From Punctularia strigosozonata HHB-11173 SS5 (Eukaryota > Basidiomycota > Agaricomycetes > Corticiales > Punctulariaceae): a stretch of DNA of 64,000 nucleotides. Numbering within the stretch: the stretch's first letter is position 1; each line of letters opens with the position of its first letter. Where the stretch lies: the NCBI RefSeq assembly GCF_000264995.1, contig NW_006767447.1, positions 436,268 to 500,267 of the forward strand, given 5' to 3'. The notes beneath the pieces were generated by a model that was not told the origin of the DNA, did not search any database, and was given only the letters and a program-made list of their open reading frames with translations. This document shows, piece by piece, positions 24,372 through 36,112 of the stretch. A program made the position numbers and the translations under genes.

Positions 24372-26373
24372 ATGCGCGCCGTGACATTCACAGCTCTTAT
24401 ATCTGGTGCCGCTGCTGCAACAACGACCGTCAGCGTCGTCGTGCCCACTTATGCACCCGCGGGTGCACCTACCGTTTCGCCTGGCTTGATCTCGTATTCC
24501 ATCGAGCAGGACCGCTGGACGGACTGGGTGGGCACTACCTCGCCTAACCAGTTCTTTTTCAACGTGCTCGACAACGTGAAACAAATCACGGGGCACGCGC
24601 CTTGGCTCCGCGTGGGTGCGGACAGCGAGGACCACACCGTATTCGACCCGAGTGTCCCAGTATGTCTGTGAGATTCTTGGAGCGCCGAGCGAGTCTCACA
24701 CGCTGCATATTCACAGTTCGAGGAGGCCGTGTTCCCCGCGATCTCCACGACCGTTCCGTACCCGGAAGGTGACGTCCACCCTGGATTTGACAAGTCACGA
24801 GGGCCTGACTGTATGCCATGCAGCAACGAATATTACTGTCGGAAATGGATTTTATCAAGCTATCGCCCATGTTCCTTCAGGTATGATCCGTGGACTCGGT
24901 CATTGTCTGACGCTAAGAGGGTTACCACAGGCACCCAAGTGATATTCGGTCTAAACCTAGGACTCGTAAGTTTTGTCATGTTACACAAGCCGCTCGATCT
25001 CATTCATTTACGCAGAACAACGTCACGAACGCGATCGATGAAGCCAATTCCATTCGAGCCGTGTTCAACTCGCCGCCCGTGAAAGCTGCCGGCATTACGC
25101 TTGACTTTCTGGAAATCGGCAACGAAGCTGACCTCTACAAGAACAATGGCTTGAGGAACTCGTCTTACAGCCCCGCCAACTACGTTGCCGAGTGAGCATG
25201 GACGTTTCGCGCAACTGAAGGGAAGGCTGATTCAGCTCCAGTTGGACCGCGATCGCAACCAACGTTACGAACGACCTCCACCTAACACCCAGCGGCCCCG
25301 GCCCCAAGTTCGTCGGTGCCGCATTCGCCGGCTCTTCGCACACGACAGGCAGCTTCTCCCCCCAGGCGATATTCGCAGATGGCATCCTGAATACCGCCCC
25401 CGGAAAGGTCATCAAGACGATATCTCAGCATGTACGTGCTCTTCATGCAACCCCGGCTACCGTCGTAGCACGTGCTGACGACGTATACATACAGCACTAT
25501 AGCGGCTCTTTCTGCAGCGGTAACGGAGGGTTGCTGCAGGATCTCATGACCAAAGCCACGATTCGTTCCAACCTGACCGAGTACAACGCCGATATTGCTG
25601 CTGTGCATGCCCAAGGTCTCAGCTACATTCTTGGTACGCATCCATTCCCCCAAGCTTTGAATCCGTCTAAGTTGTTCCGGTAGGTGAAACAAACTCGTAC
25701 GCGTGCCATGGCGCCCCCAACGTATCCAACACGGCCGGCGCCGCGCTTTGGTTGCTTGACTACTCCCTCTACGCGAGCCAGATCGGCATCGAGCGCCTGC
25801 ACATCCACAACGGGATCGGCTACAAGTACAACCTCGTCCAGCCCGTGGCCCTGAACCGTTCTATCCTCGACGGCTCGCCTCTCCTCGAGCCGCTGTTGCC
25901 GCACGTACAGCCAGCATACTACGCGCAGATCATCGCGGCTGAGGCGCTCGGGCGCTCGGGAAGGACTCGAGTTGCAGAGCTGAACGTCAGCAGTCCGACG
26001 CTAGCTGGTTACGCCTTTTACGAAGGGGCGGTGATCAAGAGGGCCGTGTTCATCAACTCGAAGGCGTTCTTCGCGACCAGCACGACGAGGAATGTCGCCC
26101 ACGTGGATCTGACCGGTCTTAGTGCGAGCAAGACCGCGATAGTGAAGCGATTGACGATCCAGTGAGTATCCCCCCCCCTTCGGAATTTGTGCTGTGGATC
26201 GACCAGCACCATTTTCTAGACACGCTGACGATGCCGGTGGCCTAACTTGGGGCGGTCAGACGTATGAAACGCGTGATGGACGCGTGGGCGGAACCTTGTC
26301 CCTGCAGACTGTGAAGGTCGGCGAGGGGGTGGATATTCAAGACACGGAAGTGGTGTTACTCAGTTTCGCCTGA
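24372..26373 (+). CDS. secreted glycoside hydrolase family 79 (beta-glucuronidase/heparanase-like)
   Basis: Extracellular retaining glycosidase, likely acting on glucuronic-acid side groups of cell-wall or plant polysaccharides. The 522-aa model has a signal peptide (MRAVTFTALISGAAAA), a TIM-barrel domain and a C-terminal beta domain. EIGNEADLY holds the expected acid/base Glu and ILGETNSYA the expected nucleophile Glu. Many NxT/NxS sites fit secretion. Introns: 24660-24716, 24769-24823, 24881-24930, 24966-25015, 25192-25241, 25432-25494, 25634-25683 and 26162-26219. An ATG 30 nt upstream in frame (MPHPRSLCPI) would spoil the signal peptide, so 24372 is preferred. Substrate is inferred from the family. 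Confidence 0.88.
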
Positions 26374-27262
26374 TAAGGCACATCCGTATATGTACCAGTA
26401 TCCTTGTCTCTCTTCCCTTATACCATCTGGAATATACCATAGATTTGTCGAAAACTATGATTTTGGAGCGCCGCCGCAGGGATCGGCTTGGCGGATACTG
26501 TCTAAGTCCTCACTATTGCCGCGGGCAGAACCTCTCGCTGACACCATTGAGGCTTGTCCTGCCTTCAAAAACGTCAGCCAGAACCTGGCCTCCCTGAGTC
26601 GACCTATGAACGTAATCTGATCAGCACGGCGTGAGTCCGGGAAGAGCACAGCGAAGTAATCGGCATACCCCGCGCTCCTTGAAGCCGGCGCAATCGGGGA
26701 TGCTTCACCTATTCATTCACGGTGATAAGCTGTACACTCCTGACTTTACTAGCAACAGTATATCGTCGCCTTTATAATAGATCGCACCCGAGGCAGCGCC
26801 GAACTGCTCGCGCCCGCAGCAGCTGCGCGCTGGCGGGAGATGAGGCGCTCATGTGGACGTAGGAAGTCTGTGCATCAAGGCCTCCGGACACAAAAGGGCG
26901 TGAGGTCGCCGTAAAATGGGCATCAAGACTTGAGTTGGTCTCCGGAGTTCGGGCCAATATCCTCTGTGTGGAATGGACCCCCCACGCATCCCACTGGCCG
27001 CGGACGGGTACCCTGAGCCCTGCTATGTGGGCTTCGCTCTGTTGACCTCAGGCGGAGACTTCGAAAGATCTTGGATAGGGAGGTAGACAATACAATAATC
27101 GGCATGTCGGGCTGAGACCGGATGAGACTCAGAAAATACATGAGCGGCCAGGAAGCCGGGTAGCAGCACGTGCACCTGATCTGTGTCAAGCGGCAGCGCG
27201 CCACAAGACAGACCGTTCCTTGTCCTCGTCGCCGTCGTCGCCTCCGTCGTCCAAGGCTCCGC
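26374..27262. other. intergenic, GH79 to MED19
   Basis: About 890 bp with no supported gene. Short open frames on both strands show no motif and no splice logic. It holds the GH79 3' flank and the MED19 promoter. Confidence 0.4.
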
Positions 27263-28622
27263 ATGGACGTCGATCAACCCAGCGCGCTCGCCGCTCCGGA
27301 TACCTACCGAAATCACCCCCGAATAAACGCTGTCGCCGGACCATCCAGGATATCCCCGCTACCGAACCTCTTCCTACCCCCACCGAGTCCGTCCTCCCTG
27401 TCTTCGCCTTTGCCCGTACTAACCAGCGCGTTCTTGACCGCGTATCGGACTACGCAGATCCCTTGCAGCCTCAGACGCACTTGAGGAGCACAGAGGATCT
27501 CGTCACTCGGTTCAATCTTCTCTCCGCATACGATAAATACGTCCGGCCGTTCGCAGTCCCAGCTCGAGCGCAAGACGAAACCAAAGGGCCGGAACCTACG
27601 ACGCCGATAGGCACAGACAGATGGAAAGGGAAACAGAGGGAGTCGTCTGTTCCTTGTGCCGCACCAACTCCGGCGGGCTTAAACGACGGCGATGGCGACG
27701 ACGACGAAGGGGGCAAAGGGGACAAGAAAAGGAAGAACAACTACAGGCATCTCATTAGGGGCATACCTGGTACGTTCACCGAACGCTCTCCGATGCGATA
27801 TGTCTCTGACCAACGGCTGTAGGCAAGCACTCGATGAAGAAGGACGATTATCTCACGACTATGATGCAAGTGCCACCAAAACAACGAAACAACATTCAGC
27901 CCTTCGACCTTAGAACGCAACGAGAAGCGTTTTCAGTTAGTTTGACAGGGTTACAGAGCGTGCGTATTATCGTTCAGTACCCCTTACGCGACTTGTCTCA
28001 CGATCATATGCAGTGGAACCCCACTGCGCTCGTCGGCGAGTCGCAGCAGGCACGAGAGGACAGGAAGAGGCGCAAGGAGCTCAAAAAGCTTGCGAGGCAA
28101 ACAGCTGCTGGAAACGTTGCCGGCGTGCCAACGCCCACCTCTGCTACCTTCCCTCCGTCCACGCCGGCAATTGCAATGCCCCCAGCACCAGGGTTCAGAC
28201 CCCCCATTTCCCGCTCAGGCAGCAGACCGCCCCCTGTGCAGACAGGGACTCCTGGTCCAGGTACTCCTCGCCACGCCCATCCTCTGCCTGCGCGGCCGGC
28301 GTCGACCCAACCAGGGACACCTAGACTGGGTGCGGCGATGGCCGTCGATTCCGCTACGCTGAAAAGGGGCACGAAGCGTGAGCTCGATGACGGCGCCAAC
28401 GGCCATGTCCCGGGCACTCCGCATAACGGGGCAGTCACTGTCATGCCCATATTGGGCGCGAAAGCCGGCGTCCCCGGAGCTCGACCACGACCTATCAAGA
28501 AACAACGCATGGTGAGGTTCATGGCCGTTCGTCGCCGGCCTCTGCTAAGCCCTTCGCTGTAGGACATGCAGGGCCAGGCTCGTGAGATGCCTATCCAACA
28601 ACCGACGCCTCAAGGTGTATGA
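27263..28622 (+). CDS. MED19: Mediator subunit 19 (Rox3 family)
   Basis: Mediator head-module subunit. The 382-aa model has a Pro-rich N-terminus (MDVDQPSAL, LPNLFLPPPSPSS), then the Rox3/MED19 core: LRSTEDLVTRFNLLSAYDKY, NNYRHLIRGIPGKHSMKKDD, MMQVPPKQR, FDLRTQREAF and WNPTALVGESQQAREDRKRR. A Pro/Gly-rich tail ends in PQGV. Introns: 27416-27468, 27770-27822, 27960-28013 and 28512-28562. The first intron was placed to join the two frames and gives LPPQTHLRSTED. It is tail to tail with the I-BAR gene. Confidence 0.87.
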
Positions 28623-28928
28623 TAAGAATCTTTCTAATCGTTTAGATATCGCGATTTCTCCGCAACGGCACGATGCCCGCCTGTCCTTCACACCCATTGG
28701 GCAATCTGGCAGGACGGTGCCACCATTTTTACCTTAACAGTCCAGCATGCATTACATTGTAACTCGCGTAGCACAAAGCAAATTAGCACAATATCGGCGG
28801 AACAGGTTATACACGGGTATCTGGTGGCATAAGTCGAAGCTCGTACACAGCGTAAAAAATAGCGCACTCCATCGTCCCGTAGTCATTGAGATATGAGATA
28901 AGTCATTAGATAAGGCCTCCTGCGCAAA
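28623..28928. other. convergent 3' flanks of MED19 and I-BAR gene
   Basis: 306 bp between two stop codons on opposite strands; nothing else seen. Confidence 0.5.
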
Positions 28929-31773
28929 TCACCTGCGTCCCACAAGATTGACAGCGCTGCGGTTCTTCTGCTCCCATGCGGCGTTGGTCAATCGCCCGTC
29001 CTCTTCCACGATGGCAAGGCTGGTCCGCGAGCCGCCGACGGTGAGATTCGAGATGCCATTTGACATGCTCGAGTTCGATAATTTGCGCGTCCTGTTATCC
29101 GAAGACGATGCTCCAAATGTGACGACTGGCATGCTCAACCTCCGTATCCAGCCCTTCGGCTTCTCTGGCCGGAGTTGGATGGGCGGCTCTGGAGGGCGGA
29201 GATCTCGAGGTGATGGACTCGGGTCGCGTTGCCTGTATTTCTCAACAGAGCAGGCGTTGCATCCGCAATATGGCGCATGGTCCGCCGGCCGAGCTTGCCC
29301 GGACGGCTGAGGAGTGTGCTGGGAGGAAGTCGAGGACGACAGCTGACCTCGCGGAGGTGAACGCGAGTCATTTGGAGGTACGAGACGTGTTGCCTCTGGA
29401 GGGGTTCGCGGGGGAGGAAGGGCTGGAGGGAGGTGCTGCAACGACATCGTCCTGCTCGACGAGTCTGTGTAATAAACGCTCTGCGTGCGCATCGTGTCCA
29501 ACCGAACCCGATCGCGCTCTAGCTCCCTCGCCTTGGACTCGATCTCGCGTTCTCGCTCGCGGAGCTCCAGCTCTCGTTCCCGAAGCTGCAGTTCTTCGAG
29601 TTCTTCCAAACGGCGGTGTCGCCGCGTTATGTCCTCGCTGGTCATGGATGCTCGGTTGCCGGAAGGTCCACTTCGAGTAACGGAGGTAGGCTCCGTCCCG
29701 AGGGGCCGCGCTCGTGGAGACCCAGCACGAGGGGATGTAGTACGTTGTATTGGAGATGGAGGATCGTCATTACGCGGCGCGTAACGGGTAGCGAGACTTG
29801 AGACGCTTTGATTTAATTTGGGGACATCTCTGGGTGGCGGCGACGCAGGCGTCGTCTACCGAAACGCAGAGTTAGCAAGACAAGTGGATATACTGGCGAT
29901 GAAGTATACCGTATAGCTGTAGCGGTTCCGCAAGGCTGCGACGCTTCCTGCGCTGACGACAGATTCGCTTCGTTCCAATGCCTTTCCTTGAGCCCCTGCA
30001 TCCCTTCGTTCAACAGGAGATCCTGCATCGCGTCGCACTCCAAATTCCCTATCGTCGGTGTAATCGCCTTTAGGGTAGCTAACACTATCCCGCATGCGAT
30101 TTGCAGCGGAACCCGTGCCCATGTCGTTCTGGTCGGAGGGTATCGGCTGCGAGATCTGATTGTCTTTCCGGGCCGCCTCTACACTTCTCCCCGATTGCTC
30201 TAGAGGTCGTGCTCCGGAAGCACTTGGTCGCGTATCAATGACCGGCAATTGCCCCGCTGAAGAGGAACGAAGAACATTGCCGTCTTCTTGGGACTGATAT
30301 TGCGCGGTTGGCGGGGACTGAGTATTAGATGCATCCGTATCCGCATCCTGCAATGTTTCTCCGGATTTCTTGGGTTTGGGTTCTTGTGGCTCGGATTCAG
30401 GGGAAGCCATGTTTCTGACCGACGATGGGAAGGACACTGCCTTCTGGGACGAATCAGCGCTGTCCCCAGCTTCGAGAGAAACGGTACGGGATGCTAAGGG
30501 AGAGGCGACGAGCGGAGGAGGGACATGGGTTGGTGGAGATGGGAATGATGCAAGAGATGCGAGAGAGGTGGCCGAGTTGTACCGATCTTGCGACAGCTGT
30601 GCCCGAGGCATCCTCGCGTTGGAATTGTGATTTGAGAGATCGGATGATGACGTCGCTGATGGCATATTCCGCGCATGCAGGTCGTTTCCGCGCTCTGGAT
30701 CATTAGGCACATATTGTGGTGGTTCGCGTTCGTTACCATTGGCACCAGCGTCTCGCCCTTGAGGCGCCAGTTTGACCTGCAACTCGCGCGCTTGGTCTTC
30801 ATTGATCGGGGCCATCCCTGGTTGTGGTGTTGTTGTTGGACCGTCGTCCTCAGGAAGCGCCTGTGGAATAGGTCCCGTCCACCCGCCTTCGCACAACGCG
30901 CGCCATTCACCCAATACGCCAACGGTCGGAGCGCAACGTCGGACACTCTCACAGGCGCGAACCCATTCTGCATCCGCAACTTTGGCGAGGCAGGCTGCCA
31001 CGCTGAATGTAGTCATTGTATGGCGTTGAGTCACGAAAGCGGCATGGTTGCTGTTGGTAATCATGCAATCAGACGTGTATAAGAGCGTGATGGAAGAAAA
31101 CGGACTAACTATTTCTCCTGCGTCATCTCCGGGCCCAAGGTCGATAACAAACTCAGGTACTTGGTATGCTCCTCCGCAACATCTCTGGCGTTCTTCTTAG
31201 CTTTCCGCTCGTATGCTTGCCCTTAGACATGAGCTTATTAGCCAGAGGTTCGAACGCGCACTGGAACCGAACTAACCTGCAGACTTGATCTTGTTATTTG
31301 CATTACTTATGCGGTCGTCATGCAACTTCTCCTCCTTCTGAGCTCACGACCATGTCAGGCTATGGTTTTATGAGGGTTTAGTGGTTGCATACGGCAAGTT
31401 TCTTGAACCATTTCTTGACTTCCGTGCTGATCCAGTCGCACTCCTTGTCGGCCAATTTGGCGAACTTGCCGTCGACATCGGACACCACGTCGAATATGAC
31501 AGCACTAGCACTGAATGCGTTCACTTTTTTCGCGTTAAAGAAGCTGCAATAGTGGTGATATACTTGGAGATATTCACCTGCGGTCTGATTCACGCACTTG
31601 GCAGAAGCGGCTTCCTTGATCGCCTTCGCCAATCTCTTCTGGAGCTGGACAATGGCGCTAGCAGCCTCGCAGTAGTCGTTCAGGAGATTGACGACGTTCT
31701 CGAGGGTCTTGCAGGACTTGTGTATATCTACACGCTCGGCCAGCGCGGCGGGAGCAGCGGTGGCCGCAGCCAT
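28929..31773 (-). CDS. I-BAR-like (Ivy1-type) membrane-binding protein
   Basis: The 855-aa model has a helical N-terminal domain of about 230 residues resembling inverse-BAR folds (VDIHKSCKTLENVVNLLNDY, then AIVQLQKRLAKAIKEA, then NKIKSAGQAYERKAKKNA, then WVRACESVRRCAPTVG). A long disordered Ser/Pro-rich region follows. A strongly charged coiled coil (RRHRRLEELEELQLRERELE and onward) lies about 240 residues before the end, and the tail holds a KGWIRRLSMP motif. Yeast Ivy1 binds phospholipids and vacuolar Rab Ypt7. Assignment rests on fold-like pattern and neighbour residues, not a diagnostic motif. Introns: 29856-29909, 31051-31109, 31222-31276, 31338-31392 and 31524-31577. Confidence 0.6.
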
Positions 31774-31903
31774 AGTGATAGTCCAAGCAAGTCGCGCCCG
31801 ATTGTCTCAGAACAGATGCAGCACAGCCACATAGAGCGTAAATGGTCGTCGTATATGACGCGATGATACGGAGATACTACAGTAAGTGAGATGACTAACT
31901 ATC

Positions 31904-33576
31904 TTATGCACCCGCTTTCCAGTAAGCGATATCGCCATCTTGCACTGTGAAGGGAGATTAGCGAATAGCAATACCAGGCGGGCGGCACTCACTCTCGTAC
32001 GGTTTGCCTTGCTGTCGTAGCTTGCCGGCTGCTTTGACGGCTGCTTCGCTCCCGTGCTCGTGCAAATCTTCGTACGCCATGATTTCACCACACACAAACT
32101 TCTTCTCGAAGTCAGAGCTGAAACGATAGTCAGTCGGCTGAGGGAAGGCGAAGGTGGATGACACGCACTGGATGACGCCGGCCGCCTGCGGAGCTTTGGT
32201 GCCCTTCCGTATGGTCCACGCACGCACTTCATCCGGCCCACAGGTGAAATACCGGATAAGCTGCAAGGTCGGTTGAGTAACAAACTGCACAAAAGAGTTT
32301 GCATACTAACGTCTAAGCTAGCATAGCCGGCTGTGGTAATTTTCGGCAGCGCGCTGGTCACGCCGAGCTTCTTCTGTTCTTCCTCCTTCTCTTCAGGAGA
32401 CATGCGCGACAAACGCTCCTCAAAGGCGACAGAAAATGGGATAAGGTTATCTCCAGGGTTGTGCTCGTCTATCCAAGCCTTGATCTTCGGAAGCCTGTGT
32501 ACATCAGACATGCATACGTGAACGGCAGGCAGTATGCGACCTACCACTTGTTCTTCTTGCGGATGAAATCTTTCTCGCTCAAATTGACAAGATATGTGAC
32601 GGGCTTTGCAGTGAGAAGTTGTAGGCCGTTGATAACTTCAATCTGGCAGACAACGCGTCAGCATTCAGTAAGCCATACAGTAGGAGTCGTCAAAAAGAGA
32701 AACAAGCACCTCTTTGCCATTCCAATCTCCCTTGCGAACATCCTTGTTGTCTTCAGAAATGCATTTGAGCACCTTCTCCACCGTTGCGATCTCCTCCTTT
32801 TTCGCCTTGTCGGCTAAACTCGTGTTTCCCAGAGAACGAGAAGTTTTCTTAAGGTTTTCGAGGGCTTTCTGCACCCACTCGATATCCTTCAACCGAAGCT
32901 CGGTCTGAATGATCTCCATATCCCGGATGGGGTTGACGTCTCCTTCAACGTGGGTGACCTCTGCATCATCAAAGGCACGGGTCACCTGGAATATACCGTC
33001 TACCGCTCGTACGTGCGAGAGGAAAGCGTTGCCCAGACCGGCGCCGGTGGAGGCACCTGCGGTGAGACCGGCGATGTCGATGCAAGTGAGGAAGGCGGGA
33101 ACGCGAGAGGCCGGCTTGTACGTTTCGCATAGCCAGTCGAAGCGAGAATCAGGTACCGGCACGCGTGCCTCCTCTGAAAGAGAAATGCGAGGTGAGTACG
33201 TCAATGGTATGGGTATCTTCAGGCGGCGAGAACAATGTACCTGGGTCTGTGAAAATGTTAGATCGTTGGAGTGGCCTTATGTGATTCAATTACCGATCGT
33301 TGCGTAGGGGTAGTTTGCTATTATTCCGTTATCTGCGGGCACACATGAGCGCCGCGCAGGAAGTTGTAGTCCTCACATGTGCCTTACCGGTGTTGGAGAG
33401 GAGGTTAAAGAACGACGATTTTCCCACATTGGGAACGCCTGCGCGTCATGATACTTTTAACTCTTGTCGTTCGCGATACTTGTAGACCTGAACATACCGA
33501 CGATGCCTATTTTCAGGTTATTGCCAGGTCGGCCAAGCAGAGGTTTCTTCTCCTGAACAGCCTTCTTCGGGGGCAT
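31904..33576 (-). CDS. OLA1: Obg-like ATPase 1 (YchF family)
   Basis: Ribosome-associated P-loop ATPase involved in translation and stress responses. The 392-aa model matches the usual ~394. It has the P-loop [24 protein letters not shown] switch [11 protein letters not shown] (DxxG), NLSEKD (the NxxE variant that gives ATP preference), and the C-terminal TGS domain ending [13 protein letters not shown]. Introns: 31945-31992, 32118-32168, 32261-32310, 32495-32544, 32643-32709, 33174-33240, 33247-33293, 33333-33387 and 33439-33497. The exon at 33241-33246 is only 6 nt (ACCCAG in sense) and supplies the Asp-Pro-Glu of switch I. Confidence 0.95.
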
Positions 33577-33872
33577 CTTCGAGCGCTTTTTGACGAATGC
33601 GAAGAGACAACTAGTGGTGGTGAACGCCCTGGAGCTGCACCGGAACGCGACAGAGTCGAATGAGAGAAGGAATCGATGCGATAGCATCTGATCCTTGCAG
33701 CGCAATAATCGGTGAGCCAGCGGGAATAACTGTCACGTGCAAAGCAATCTTTGAAGGCGTCACCGCCTCTATCAGTGCTTACCACTGTATTTATCAAGGT
33801 CAGCGTCATGCTGTGCTCGTCAGCCGCGCGGTAGCAAGGCGGTAGCTGGCTCGCTGGTCGACGTCGTCCGCC
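33577..33872. promoter_or_regulatory. divergent promoter, OLA1/RBR ligase
   Basis: 296 bp between divergent start codons. No TATA box; no clear repeated motif seen. Confidence 0.45.
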
Positions 33873-35976
33873 ATGGCAAGGACTACAGCTTTGGGCCCCA
33901 AGACCACAAGGACAAGAAAGAAGCTCAATGCGACGGCGTCATCATCATCAACTGGCTTTGTCACGACCGCCATCATAGTTGACCGGGTCCGCGAGCTGTT
34001 CCCGGACATCGACCCAGGATTTCTCGCGGAGATAATTCCTCAATACGGAGGCACCCCGACTGAGATCGTCTCGCGGATCGCGCACAAACTGCTTCATATA
34101 CCGTATCCGACTGTTCTATGCCTTCCCTCGGGGGCGGTGGACACTCGACGCTCGATGAATCGCGACCTCATTATACTCCACGAGGTGTTTCCCCGGGTCG
34201 AGGTGTCCCTGCTGCGGCAAACACTACATCGCTTCTCGTTTGCATGGGCGCTCTTGACTGCTGAAGCTATACTTGAGCGACCCCCTGCGCGAGTCGTGGA
34301 CGGCCCGCCGCCGGTATTGGATAAAGCCGATCTCGTTCGGCCCTTCTCGTATCTCAACCGTCTTTCACAGCATTTGTCTGATACATACCCGTCCCTCCCA
34401 GCGTCCACGCTGAAGACGTTTGCTGTGGAAAACAGGTACGAACTAGCGCCCACTCTTTCTGCCTGTGATGCAGAGATGCAAAGAAGGAAGTGGTTCGGGA
34501 AGTTTTGGGGATCTGTTCGAAGAGTGTTCAGCCCAGATTTGCAACTCGCAGATGCAAGTTCCTACCCGGTATCCGAAGACGATGCACACGCGGGGGACGA
34601 TGAATGGAGAAGAGAGTGGCGTATTTTCAAGCTAGAGGAAGTCACACGTGCAGAGACCGAGCATTTACGACTCGCCAAGGTTCGTAGTCGTCGGCATATA
34701 GACACCTAACATTAACCATCCATCTTCTACCCAGATACTCAACGAGGATCAATATACCGCCGAGGGCCAGCTCATAGAATGTGGTTGTTGTTTCGGGGAC
34801 TTCACGTTCGAAGAGATCGACAGCTGCACCGCTGGCCACGTGTTCTGCAAGAGCTGCATCTCCAACCACGTCACCACTTTCTTGTTCGGTCAAGGTACAA
34901 GCCCGAAAGCCTTCCCCTGCATGTCGATTTCTGACGCTTGTGGTGGTCACTTCTCCGAGACGATCCTCCGGAGGGTTCTGCCGCCCAAGGTCTTCTCCAA
35001 CTACGAGCGCACCCTGAACGAGCGTGTCGCTGCTTCATTCGAGGGCGACCCTATCTTTTCTCCTCTCAAATGTCCCTTCTGCCCGTACACCGAGTTCGTG
35101 GAGGCCCCGCACTTGGACACATGGTGGTCACCTTCACCCAGAAGCATGCACAGGACACATCCGCTCCATCCCGTGAGGAGGGCGGCAAACTCGATGTTCC
35201 TAGTCCTGTTCCACGCCACATACTTCATTTTGTTAACCATACATCCTCACTTCATCCCGGAAGCGTCGGTAGGGCCTACCGCCGGATTTTTGTTCCCTCT
35301 TGTTGACCCTCCAGGAGCTATTCGAGTTATCTCCAAGCACATCTATTCCCTATTCACAGGTGCCAAGCGAGACCGCAACGTTCTTTACTGTCGCAATTAC
35401 CCAGAGCCTTCCCCCGATCCATCCCTTCCACCGTCAGGCGACCCTTCCAAATGCGGACGTCGATCTTGTCTTGCTTGCTCGAAGGAATGGGAAGGCCCCG
35501 ATCACCAGTGCCACACCGACGCCGACGACCTCCGCCTCTACGTCGAGCGCGCGATGGCGGAGGCGGTCAAGCGCACCTGCCCGAACTGTCGCACCAGCTT
35601 CGTCAAGTCGGACGGCTGCAACAAGATGCGGTGCGCGTGCGGCTACCAGATGTGCTACGTCTGCCGCGAAGACGTCTCGAAGACGGGTTACTCGCACTTC
35701 TGTCAACATTTCAGGGTCCTTCCCGGTACGACATGCCGCGAATGCAACAAATGCGACCTGTGGAAGGTTGAAAACGAGGAGGCGGCTGTCAGGGCCGCGG
35801 CGCAAAGAGCCCGGGAGACGTGGGTGCGCGGTCGCTCCTCTGCAGAGGAACCAAGTGTTAGCGTCCCGGTCAAAGACGCCCTCGTCCAGGTTGTTGGGCC
35901 CTCTTCTTCCTTCCAACTGTTGACTAACGACGTCAGGAAGCTGATGGATGCACTTGTTGTATTGCTTCTAGGTTAG
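33873..35976 (+). CDS. RBR E3 ubiquitin ligase, RNF216/TRIAD3-like
   Basis: RING-between-RING ligase that passes ubiquitin through a catalytic Cys. The 666-aa model has a helical N-terminal half, then RING1 (CGCCFGDF, CTAGHVFCKSC, KCPFC), a hydrophobic segment, the IBR (YCDPSKCGRRSC), and RING2 (CPNC, catalytic Cys in DGCNKMRC, CACGYQMCYVC). The RNF216-type zinc tail SHFCQHFRVLPGTTC follows. The hydrophobic stretch at about residues 415-455 (FLVLFHATYFILLTIHPHF) may anchor it in a membrane. Introns: 34680-34734 and 35390-35437; the second is 48 nt with no stop, so it could pass as coding, but removing it rebuilds the IBR. Confidence 0.87.
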
Positions 35977-36112
35977 TGACAGTTCGGCATGATTGTCCCG
36001 TCAGGCCCTTTGACACGACGCTTCCCCGGCAACAAATAAGTAACTTCTTTTGGTCTGTATTATGGCCAAGTATGTGTAGTGTACATTAGCCTGCATCTAT
36101 GCGTACGCTTTC

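Noticed and set aside
26160-26180. Homopolymer C run at an intron donor in GH79
   Set aside because: It begins after a normal GTGAGT donor and does not affect the model.
28004-28567. 187-codon frame opposite MED19
   Set aside because: Antisense shadow; the sense strand has the MED19 tail with matching splice sites.
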